NCBI GenBank assembly: GCA_031265635.1
Contig: JAISCK010000068.1
Location: 1 to 5,047, forward strand
DNA length: 5,047 nucleotides
Direction of reading: 5' to 3'
Source of the DNA: Spirochaetaceae bacterium
Lineage (GTDB): Bacteria; Spirochaetota; Spirochaetia; Treponematales; Breznakiellaceae
The notes under the pieces are model-generated. The model worked only from the letters and a program-made list of their open reading frames with translations. It searched no databases and had not been told where the DNA came from. The translations under genes were made by a program, and so were the position numbers. Positions 1 to 5,047 of the stretch are shown one piece after another (position 1 is the first letter of the stretch; each line of letters starts with the position of its first letter).

Positions 1-260
1 GGAAGCCCGTACTGGGAATAGGCGGCAAGCCCCGCCCAGCCGAACATGGCGATAAAGCCGGTAACGGAATTAAGGGAAAGCAGTTTGAACGCGCCGTCGC
101 TGGCTTCCAGTTCCCGCGAGTGCGAGAGGTGAACAGGGTCGTCGTCCAGGACCGGCTCGCCGCCGTCCGTATCGGCGCCAAAACCGCCAACAACAAACAG
201 GACCACCCGCAGGACAAAAAACACTGACCCGAAAATCGCGGCGCCCCAGAAAACAATCAT
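1..260 (-). CDS. NfeD-like (YuaF/YqiJ-type) membrane protein, N-terminal part only
   Basis: Eighty-six codons are visible, beginning at the ATG at 260-258 and running off the left edge. Residues 1-25 form a hydrophobic segment starting MIVFWGAAIFG and ending in a GGFG turn. Residues 29-55 are a polar, acidic stretch (DTDGG, LDDDP) containing His44 and His47. Residues 58-86 form a second hydrophobic segment with the pattern FKLLSLNSVTGF then MFGWAGLA. As I remember the family, this layout of helix, acidic linker, 'fklfSlns..gF..mFGw.GL' and helix is typical of NfeD-like proteins that end in an OB-fold and sit next to a flotillin gene. They are thought to organise membrane microdomains. The OB-fold and any flotillin gene would lie to the left and cannot be seen. 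There is no Shine-Dalgarno sequence before the ATG, so the start rests on the match to the expected N-terminus. It could be another small membrane protein. Confidence 0.62.
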   Translation of the reverse strand, partial: MIVFWGAAIFGSVFFVLRVVLFVVGGFGADTDGGEPVLDDDPVHLSHSRELEASDGAFKLLSLNSVTGFIAMFGWAGLAAYSQYGL

Positions 261-265
261 GGTAT

Positions 266-295
266 ATGATAAATTTAAGGCGCCGGGGAGGTCAA
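266..295 (-). promoter_or_regulatory. Predicted sigma70-type promoter for the NfeD-like gene
   Basis: On the minus strand TTGACC (295-290) is followed after 18 bases by TATCAT (271-266). Each hexamer differs from the TTGACA/TATAAT consensus at one position, and an AT-rich stretch lies just before the -10. The -35 overlaps the TGA stop codon of the response regulator gene. A start of transcription about seven bases past the -10 would fall near 259, at the ATG of the next gene, so the mRNA would have almost no leader. It is a consensus match by eye only. Confidence 0.45.
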
Positions 296-990
296 GAGGT
301 AAGCGCAACCCGGAACCGGTAGCCGACGCCCCGTATGGTCTCTATCATGTCCCCGGCCTCACCGAGTTTTTTTCTGAGGGCCAGCACCTGTACGTCAACG
401 GACCTGTCGGTTACAGGATAATCAGGCCCATGGACAGCGGCGATGATCTGGTTCCGGGAAAAAACAATGTCCCTGTGGGATATAAAATGAAGAAGCATGG
501 CAAATTCCGTGGCGGAAAGATCAAGAACAACGCCTTCATAAGAGACTTCGTGCTTCGGGATATCTACGGTAAGTTTTCCCGCGTTCCAGACTTTTTTTTC
601 GTCCCCGTCCGGTTCCTCAAGACGCCGCAGGGCCGCCCGTATCCTGGCGATGAGCACCCTGGGGCTGTAGGGTTTTACCACATAATCATCGGCGCCCAGT
701 TCCAGTCCGGCGACAATATCAGGCTCTTCTCCCCTGGCGGTGGCAAGTATTACCGGAATGCCCTTCCACCTGCTTTCCGTCTTTATCTTTTTAAGGGTAC
801 GAAGGCCGTCCATGCCGGGAAGCATGATGTCAAGGATGACGCAGTCGGCCCCGTGTTTTTCGAGAAGGGCTATGCCTTCTTCTCCTGTTCCCGCGTTCAG
901 GAGTTTCCACCCTTCGCCTGAAAACGCGAGGGTAAGCAGTTCCTGAATGCCGGGATCGTCCTCGATGATCAATACGGCGGACTTATTCAT
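292..990 (-). CDS. phoB: PhoB-like response regulator, OmpR/PhoB family
   Basis: A complete 232-residue two-domain response regulator of the usual PhoB length. The receiver domain (residues 4-123) has the acidic pocket E10-D11-D12, the phosphorylatable D54 in LDIMLPGMDG, T84 in ATARGEE, the switch aromatic Y103 and K106-P107 in ADDYVVKPYSP. The spacing of these residues matches E. coli PhoB. A charged linker (125-133) leads to a winged-helix DNA-binding domain (about 135-228) with LSATEF, the recognition-helix region DRSVDVQVLALRKKLG (195-210) and the wing motif IRGVGYRF (219-226). It is expected to bind Pho boxes and activate phosphate-starvation genes once phosphorylated. Its ATG overlaps the end of phoU by eight bases and has only a weak GAAGAA upstream, so translation is probably coupled to phoU. 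No sensor kinase gene adjoins it. The PhoB assignment rests on family plus operon context; the target could differ. Confidence 0.88.
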   Translation of the reverse strand: MNKSAVLIIEDDPGIQELLTLAFSGEGWKLLNAGTGEEGIALLEKHGADCVILDIMLPGMDGLRTLKKIKTESRWKGIPVILATARGEEPDIVAGLELGADDYVVKPYSPRVLIARIRAALRRLEEPDGDEKKVWNAGKLTVDIPKHEVSYEGVVLDLSATEFAMLLHFISHRDIVFSRNQIIAAVHGPDYPVTDRSVDVQVLALRKKLGEAGDMIETIRGVGYRFRVALTS

Positions 991-1645
991 TGAGTTCTTC
1001 GTGTTTGCTCTCCGTCATATAAATTATCGCTTCGCAGATATTGGTAACATGATCCCCCAGGCGTTCAATATCCCCCGAGGTATGGAGAAAACGGAACGCC
1101 TTTTTCAGCAGCTCAGGATGTCCTTTCATCAGGCGCAGCATCTCCTCGGAAATTTTTTTATGCTCGCCGTCAATGATGTCATCCAGGGCGGCGGCCTTCC
1201 GGGCGGCATCGGGGTCCTGTTTCAGATAGGCCGAGGTAGAAGCGCGTATCATCTCCTGGCCGGTTTTTACCATCAGCTCAAGGCGGTCCATCGCGCGGAA
1301 CGATGTCTTGCCCGAGAGCTTCATTGCCGTCTTTGCCAAGTGTACCGCATGATCCCCCGCCCGTTCAAGGTTCACCGTGATCTTCAATATCGTAAAAATT
1401 TCCCTGAGATCCCTGGCTACGGGCTGCTGGGTGGCTATGAGCATAACCACATCATCCTCTATTTTAAGCTGCATCGCGTTGACCGCCGCGTCGCCTTCCC
1501 GGACAGTCTGCGCCAGTTCCCTGTCGTTTTCCTTGAAGGCGGCAAGAGCCTTTCCAAGTCCTTCTTCGACCAGGGATGCCATGGCAAGAATATCCCGGCG
1601 CAGCATGTCAAGCTCTTCGGAAAAAACCGCGCGCTTGTTTTCCAT
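983..1645 (-). CDS. phoU: Phosphate signalling regulator PhoU
   Basis: A complete 220-residue all-helical protein of typical PhoU length, built of two similar three-helix halves. The first half carries NLERAGDHAVHLAK with metal-ligand-type E94 and D98. The second carries the matching DIERLGDHVTNICEAIIYM with E194, D198, N202 and E205. The N-terminus (FSEELDMLRRDILAM) also fits the family. PhoU is a peripheral cytoplasmic protein that links the Pst transporter to the PhoR kinase and keeps the Pho response off when phosphate is plentiful. The gene starts three bases after the pstB stop. A GGGAGG ribosome site lies inside the pstB 3' end, 12 bases before the ATG, which is slightly long. The overlap with the response regulator gene places both regulators on the transporter mRNA. 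Confidence 0.95.
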   Translation of the reverse strand: MENKRAVFSEELDMLRRDILAMASLVEEGLGKALAAFKENDRELAQTVREGDAAVNAMQLKIEDDVVMLIATQQPVARDLREIFTILKITVNLERAGDHAVHLAKTAMKLSGKTSFRAMDRLELMVKTGQEMIRASTSAYLKQDPDAARKAAALDDIIDGEHKKISEEMLRLMKGHPELLKKAFRFLHTSGDIERLGDHVTNICEAIIYMTESKHEELNE

Positions 1646-1648
1646 AGG

Positions 1649-2401
1649 TCAGCCGAACCTCCCTGAAATATAGTCTTCGGTTCTCTTGTCGCCGGGACTT
1701 GTAAAAAGTGTTTTGGTATCGCTGTATTCGATGAGTTCCCCCAAAAGGAAAAACGCCGTCCTGTCGCTTACCCGCGCCGCCTGGTGCATGGCGTGGGTTA
1801 CAATGATAATACTGTAATCCTTTTTAAGCTCGCCGATAAGCTCTTCTATCTTGCCTGTGGCAATAGGATCAAGGGCGCTGGTCGGTTCGTCCATCAGTAT
1901 TATTTCCGGCTCCATGGCAATGCTCCTGGCAATGCAGAGCCGCTGCTGCTGGCCGCCTGAAAGGCTTAGGGCGGATTTTTTAAGCCTGTCCTTTGCCTCG
2001 TCCCAAAGCGCGGCCTTGGTAAGGGACACCTCAACCAGTTCTTCAAGTTTCCGCCTGTTCCGCGTCCCCTGCATTCTTTTTCCGTAGGCGACATTATCAA
2101 AAATACTCATATTGAAAGGATTCGGTTTCTGGAACACCATGCCCACCCTGGTCCTCAGCTCCGTTACATCCATGCCGTTGTATATGTCTTCCCCGTCAAG
2201 CAGGACGCTCCCGGTAACGCGGCAGGAAGGAACAAGATCGTTCATGCGGTTAAGCACCCTGATGAAGGTTGATTTACCGCATCCTGAAGGGCCTATGAGG
2301 GCGGAAACTTCCCGGCGGGCAAGGGAAAAATTGATGTTCGTGAGGGCCCTGAAATCCCCGTAAAAAAAATTCAAGCCGTCCACTTCGATCTTTGAACTCA
2401 T
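1649..2401 (-). CDS. pstB: Phosphate ABC transporter ATP-binding protein PstB
   Basis: A complete 250-residue ABC ATPase, the normal PstB length. Seen in order: the aromatic A-loop region NFFYGDFRAL (11-20), Walker A GPSGCGKST (37-45), Q-loop MVFQKPNPF with Q91, the ABC signature LSGGQQQR (147-154), Walker B IILMDE (167-172) with catalytic E172, D-loop SALD (175-178) and switch H203 in VTHAMHQA. The MVFQKPNPFNMSIFDNVAYG block and the C-terminal EDYISGRFG are hallmarks of PstB rather than other importers. It powers phosphate import from the cytoplasmic face of the PstCA channel. The ATG overlaps the pstA stop in an ATGA junction. A strong ribosome site precedes it, so both reinitiation and independent initiation are possible. 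All catalytic residues are intact. Confidence 0.98.
   Translation of the reverse strand: MSSKIEVDGLNFFYGDFRALTNINFSLARREVSALIGPSGCGKSTFIRVLNRMNDLVPSCRVTGSVLLDGEDIYNGMDVTELRTRVGMVFQKPNPFNMSIFDNVAYGKRMQGTRNRRKLEELVEVSLTKAALWDEAKDRLKKSALSLSGGQQQRLCIARSIAMEPEIILMDEPTSALDPIATGKIEELIGELKKDYSIIIVTHAMHQAARVSDRTAFFLLGELIEYSDTKTLFTSPGDKRTEDYISGRFG
1658..1664 (-). promoter_or_regulatory. Ribosome binding site of phoU
   Basis: AGGGAGG on the minus strand within the end of pstB, 12 bases before the phoU ATG. The match is strong but the spacing is longer than ideal. No other nearby ATG fits the PhoU N-terminus better. Confidence 0.5.
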
Positions 2402-3258
2402 CCGTATCCTCCCGTCCGCTTCCCGAAAAGCCCGGTGATTATCTTTGTCGATGTGTTTATCAAAAGCACCAGTATGACAAGGACAGCGGCTGTCGCAAAG
2501 GCTATGCCGAAATCGTCAGGATTAATCGCTTCTTTTGTCAAATAATAAAGATGTATGGTCAGGGTACGGCCCGGTTCAAAAACCGACTTAGGGAGATTGC
2601 GCGTAATTCCTACGGTAAGAAGCACCGGAGCCGATTCCCCGACAACCCTGCCCACGGCAAGAATCGCCGAGGTAACAATGCCGGGCAGGGCCGGAGGAAT
2701 CACCACAAAAAAAATCGTCTGGAATTTTGTCGCCCCGAGGGACAGGCTGCCTTCCCGGAAAGAATCGGGAATCGTTTTAAGGGATTCTTCAACGGTCCTT
2801 ATGATCACCGGCAGTATCATGATGCTTAAGGTAAGGGCCCCGGCCATGATTGACTGGCCGAATTTAAACACGCGGCAGAAGACCAGGAGCCCGAACAGGC
2901 CGTAGATGATGGACGGAATACCGGCGAGCGTTTCAATGGCCAGGCGCAGGAGGCGCACCGCCCGGCCGTCAAGCGAATACTCGTTGAGGAAAATCGCCGT
3001 CATTATTCCCACGGGAAGGGCTATCGCCAGTGATACAAGCACCACGTAAAAGGTGGTAACTATCATCGGGAAAATGCCCCCGTCTTCGGCCTTCTTAAAC
3101 GCGAAGGAAACGTTGAGAAAGCCCGCGGACTGGACAAGTATGTAGGCAAGGATCAAAACAAGAATCGCCGCCACCAGCACAAGGCCCGACGCCATGACCC
3201 AGTACAGAAGGCTGTCGATAATTTTTCGTTTCTTTCCCATAACGCGCTTCTTTCCCAT
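2398..3258 (-). CDS. pstA: Phosphate ABC transporter permease PstA
   Basis: A complete 286-residue inner-membrane permease of normal PstA length with about six hydrophobic segments (roughly 17-43, 63-93, 105-130, 136-156, 190-212 and 253-275). The cytoplasmic EAA loop that docks on PstB is at 168-188 (REGSLSLGATKFQ onward). ETLAGIPSIIYGLFGL (109-124) and VGRVVGESAPVLL are characteristic of Pst permeases. With PstC it forms the phosphate channel. The start at 3258 is chosen because AAGGA lies eight bases upstream, overlapping the pstC stop. A second ATG six codons later (3240-3238) begins a near copy of the same bases (MGKKRV then MGKKRK) and could also be used; either way the protein begins with a strongly basic cytoplasmic tail. 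The gene starts 12 bases after pstC and overlaps pstB by four bases. Confidence 0.97.
   Translation of the reverse strand: MGKKRVMGKKRKIIDSLLYWVMASGLVLVAAILVLILAYILVQSAGFLNVSFAFKKAEDGGIFPMIVTTFYVVLVSLAIALPVGIMTAIFLNEYSLDGRAVRLLRLAIETLAGIPSIIYGLFGLLVFCRVFKFGQSIMAGALTLSIMILPVIIRTVEESLKTIPDSFREGSLSLGATKFQTIFFVVIPPALPGIVTSAILAVGRVVGESAPVLLTVGITRNLPKSVFEPGRTLTIHLYYLTKEAINPDDFGIAFATAAVLVILVLLINTSTKIITGLFGKRTGGYG
2407..2413 (-). promoter_or_regulatory. Ribosome binding site of pstB
   Basis: GGGAGGA on the minus strand, five bases before the pstB ATG and inside the last codons of pstA. It is the strongest Shine-Dalgarno match in the window and fixes the start at the ATGA overlap. Confidence 0.75.
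3227..3258 (-). repeat. 18-base tandem duplication at the pstA start
   Basis: The minus-strand sequence ATGGGAAAGAAGCG (3258-3245) recurs as ATGGGAAAGAAACG (3240-3227) with 13 of 14 bases identical and a period of 18 bases. It encodes MGKKRV followed by MGKKRK, so the start codon itself is duplicated in frame. The first copy's GGGAAAGAAG also lies where it could serve as a ribosome site for the second ATG. Confidence 0.8.
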
Positions 3259-3266
3259 ACCGTAAA

Positions 3267-3271
3267 TCCTT
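3267..3271 (-). promoter_or_regulatory. Ribosome binding site of pstA
   Basis: AAGGA on the minus strand, eight bases before the ATG at 3258 and overlapping the first base read as the end of the pstC TAA stop. It supports the upstream of the two duplicated ATG codons as the main pstA start. Confidence 0.65.
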
Positions 3272-4464
3272 TATCCCGCGCTTTCGGCTTTCCGTTTTAC
3301 CAGAAGAATGACGCTGTTGAGGGCGAGGATAATGACGAACAGGACTACTCCTATTGAAAAGAGCATTTCGCTGTGCCTGCCTTCGGCGTATCCCATCTCA
3401 AGAGCTATGGTCGCGGTAAGGGTGCGTATGCTGTCGGTGATTCCCCGTATAAACTGGGGTGAATTTCCGGCCACGAGAATAAGCGCCATGGTCTCCCCGA
3501 CAGCCCTTGATATCCCTAAGATTACGGCGGCCAGCACCCCGGATTTCGCGTGGGGCAGCACTACCGCCCAGGCCGTCTGCATCCTGCTTGCCCCCAGGGA
3601 CAGCGACGCCTCCCTGACCGAAACAGGAACGGCCCTGATGGATGTTTCGGCAATGGTAATTACCGTAGGCAGTATCATCACGGCAAGAACCATGGCGGCG
3701 GCAAGGAGGCCGTTGCCCGACGGCGCGTTGAAAGTATTTTTTACCCAGGGAACTATGACCATAAGGCCGAAGAACCCGTACACCACCGAGGGAATTCCGG
3801 CCAAAAGTTCTATGCCTCCCCTGATAAAAGACGCCGCCCTTGCGGGGACAAACTCGGCGAGAAAAACGCACGAAAGGATGGCCAGAGGAAGCCCCAGGAG
3901 TATGGCGGCGAAACTTACGATGAGCGTACCGGCTATCATGGGCAGTATGCCGTAGAGCTTGTTGTACGCGGGCTTCCATTCGGAACCGGCAATAAAATCA
4001 AAAAAACCGTAGGGCCTTTCCGGCAGTAAAATATGTATCTTCCGCGTCAGGCCCGGAAGCCCCCCCGGATACGTTACCGTAAACGTATACGCCTGGGGAG
4101 AACTTATCTCGCCGCCAGCGCTTGAAGTAAAGGCGAGCATCTTTTCCGGGTCCCTTTCATCATTGTTCACTTTTATTTCGAGAACCCCAGGGCTCCCCCC
4201 GCCCGAAAAGCGCATAACAAGCTCGCCGGTATCCCGGGGCAGGCTGATAAACGTCGTCCTGTTCCTGTACAGCGTTCCGTTTACGGTAAGCTCCTCGATT
4301 CTTTCAGGAACAACGCGTATTCCGTCGGCCGTCGGGAAAATAAAGGGGCCGGCGCCCTGAACAAACACAAAAACCAGGATGGATGCCAGGGCAAGGACAG
4401 AACTGAGCGACATCACCCGGAAAAGGTATCTGAAAAAAACATCGGCGCGCCGGCGGTTAAACAT
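3271..4464 (-). CDS. pstC: Phosphate ABC transporter permease PstC with enlarged extracytoplasmic loop
   Basis: A 397-residue permease, about 80-120 residues longer than common PstC proteins. Residues 19-37 form the first membrane helix. Residues about 42-155 are hydrophilic and probably beta-rich, and lie outside the membrane. DFIAGSEWKPAYNKLYGILP (156-175) is the usual PstC entry to the core, followed by helices near 173-203, 214-240, 252-273, 308-330 and 367-388. ELLAGIPSVVYGFFGL (219-234) and the EAA loop REASLSLGASRMQ onward (284-304) identify a Pst permease; GISRAVGETMAL (about 317-328) matches PstC. With PstA it forms the phosphate channel. The ATG at 4464 is preferred: it lies one base after the pstS stop and gives a basic N-terminus (MFNRRR). 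A TTG at 4497 in the same frame has GGGGACAGG upstream and would add 11 residues, but it would overlap pstS by 32 bases. The ATG has no close Shine-Dalgarno, so coupling to pstS translation is likely. Confidence 0.95.
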   Translation of the reverse strand: MFNRRRADVFFRYLFRVMSLSSVLALASILVFVFVQGAGPFIFPTADGIRVVPERIEELTVNGTLYRNRTTFISLPRDTGELVMRFSGGGSPGVLEIKVNNDERDPEKMLAFTSSAGGEISSPQAYTFTVTYPGGLPGLTRKIHILLPERPYGFFDFIAGSEWKPAYNKLYGILPMIAGTLIVSFAAILLGLPLAILSCVFLAEFVPARAASFIRGGIELLAGIPSVVYGFFGLMVIVPWVKNTFNAPSGNGLLAAAMVLAVMILPTVITIAETSIRAVPVSVREASLSLGASRMQTAWAVVLPHAKSGVLAAVILGISRAVGETMALILVAGNSPQFIRGITDSIRTLTATIALEMGYAEGRHSEMLFSIGVVLFVIILALNSVILLVKRKAESAG

Positions 4465-4465
4465 G

Positions 4466-5047
4466 CTAGTTAACGGAAATCCAGCTTGTTTTAACAATGG
4501 CCTGTCCCCGGTCCGTTAAAATCCAGTCAAGGAAAGCCAGGGTCTCGCCGTTGAGGGTCCTGCCCGTTTTGGTAAGCAGGAGGAAGGGCCGCGCTATCTG
4601 GTACGTGCCGTTTACCACATTGGCCGTAGTGGCCTGAACGCCGCCTACGTTCAGCGTCTTTACCGAAGCGTCCACAGAGCCAAGCGAAATATACCCTATG
4701 GCGCCGGCGTTACGTGAAACCTCCGCTTTTACCGCGCCGGTCCCGTCAAACTCTATGGCCCCCCTGACCAGGTTGTCCTGGAACCTGACAAGCTCCTCAA
4801 AAGCGCCCCTGGTCCCCGACCCCGGCTCCCGCGAAACAACGGCGATTCTCCCCGCCCTGCCGCCCACCTGGCTCCAGTCGGTAACAGCGCCGGTATAAAT
4901 GTCCCTGATCTGGTCTATGGTCAGATTAGAAACAGAATTGCCGCCGTTGACAATGACCGCGATGCCGTCAATGGCAATGAGATGCACGTCAATACCCGTC
5001 CCGATTTCAGCCGGGCTCAACTCGCGGCTTGACATCCCTATCTCGGC
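4466..5047 (-). CDS. pstS: Phosphate-binding protein PstS, C-terminal part (5' end outside window)
   Basis: An open frame enters from the right edge and continues for 193 codons to TAG at 4468-4466. It begins within AEIGMSSREL, an internal PstS motif, so the Met at 5035 is not the start. The phosphate-binding loop SREPGSGTRGAFEE spans visible residues 72-85. IDGIAVIVN (26-34), LTIDQIRDIYTGAVTDWSQVGG (from 42), NAGAIGYISLGSV and the closing FLDWILTDRGQAIV are typical of the compact PstS family of roughly 270 residues. The protein binds phosphate outside the cytoplasmic membrane and delivers it to PstCA. The signal peptide and first phosphate-contact region lie beyond the window, so export type (lipoprotein or free periplasmic) cannot be judged. 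Only one base separates it from pstC. Confidence 0.95.
   Translation of the reverse strand, partial: AEIGMSSRELSPAEIGTGIDVHLIAIDGIAVIVNGGNSVSNLTIDQIRDIYTGAVTDWSQVGGRAGRIAVVSREPGSGTRGAFEELVRFQDNLVRGAIEFDGTGAVKAEVSRNAGAIGYISLGSVDASVKTLNVGGVQATTANVVNGTYQIARPFLLLTKTGRTLNGETLAFLDWILTDRGQAIVKTSWISVN

Noticed and set aside
261..291. Possible terminator in the gap after the response regulator gene (GGCGCC palindrome)
   Set aside because: The palindrome is only six bases, with no stable stem and no T run after it. The gap is better explained as promoter spacer.
259..921. 220-codon plus-strand open frame opposite the response regulator
   Set aside because: It is the antisense shadow of a gene with every family motif. 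Its translation is rich in Gly, Pro and Phe with no recognisable domain or ribosome site.
947..1666. 239-codon plus-strand open frame opposite phoU
   Set aside because: It covers phoU almost exactly in antisense and its protein resembles no family I know. The codon bias of phoU explains the lack of stops.
2392..2905. Plus-strand frames of 145 and 116 codons opposite pstA
   Set aside because: They overlap each other and a fully convincing pstA. Low-complexity, basic translations with no domain.
3398..3979. 193-codon minus-strand frame inside pstC
   Set aside because: Same-strand shadow in another frame of pstC. The product is rich in Arg, His and Gly, while the pstC frame carries all the permease motifs.
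3308..4029. Two plus-strand frames of 215 and 159 codons opposite pstC
   Set aside because: Both are antisense shadows of pstC without domain, ribosome site or promoter support.
5033..5035. ATG as a start codon of pstS
   Set aside because: The frame continues upstream as AEIG, and the Met lies inside the internal motif GMSSREL, so the gene begins beyond the window.

Overview
This window is one gene cluster, read entirely on the minus strand. In transcription order (right to left) it holds a high-affinity phosphate uptake and phosphate-signalling operon: pstS (5' end outside the window), pstC, pstA, pstB, phoU and a PhoB/OmpR-type response regulator. The first 86 codons of a separate membrane protein gene follow, which resembles the NfeD family of flotillin partners. 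Apart from a 31-base gap at 261-291, no non-coding stretch exceeds about 12 bases. There are no RNA genes, mobile elements or CRISPR repeats.

Region by region: 4466-5047 is the C-terminal two thirds of the phosphate-binding protein. 3271-4464 is the permease PstC, which carries an unusual extracytoplasmic insert of about 115 residues. 2398-3258 is the permease PstA. 1649-2401 is the ATPase PstB. 983-1645 is the regulator PhoU. 292-990 is the response regulator. 1-260 is the start of the NfeD-like gene, with a good sigma70-like promoter lying across the end of the response regulator gene. The six pho genes are packed with gaps of 1, 12, -4, 3 and -8 bases, which implies a single mRNA with translational coupling.

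How they work together (family knowledge): PstS captures phosphate outside the cytoplasmic membrane, PstC and PstA form the channel, and PstB hydrolyses ATP. PhoU couples transporter state to a PhoR-type kinase, and the response regulator normally activates the operon when phosphate is low. No PhoR kinase gene is visible here. The promoter and any Pho box should lie upstream of pstS, beyond base 5047.

Organism: a bacterium with moderately GC-rich DNA and ATG starts. A spirochaete such as a gut Treponema is possible from the general look of the proteins, but this is a weak guess. I see no new biological system. The points worth a second look are the enlarged PstC loop, the missing pstS-pstC intergenic region, the kinase-less regulator at the operon end, the duplicated PstA start, and the promoter that appears to place the NfeD-like transcript start at or next to its ATG.
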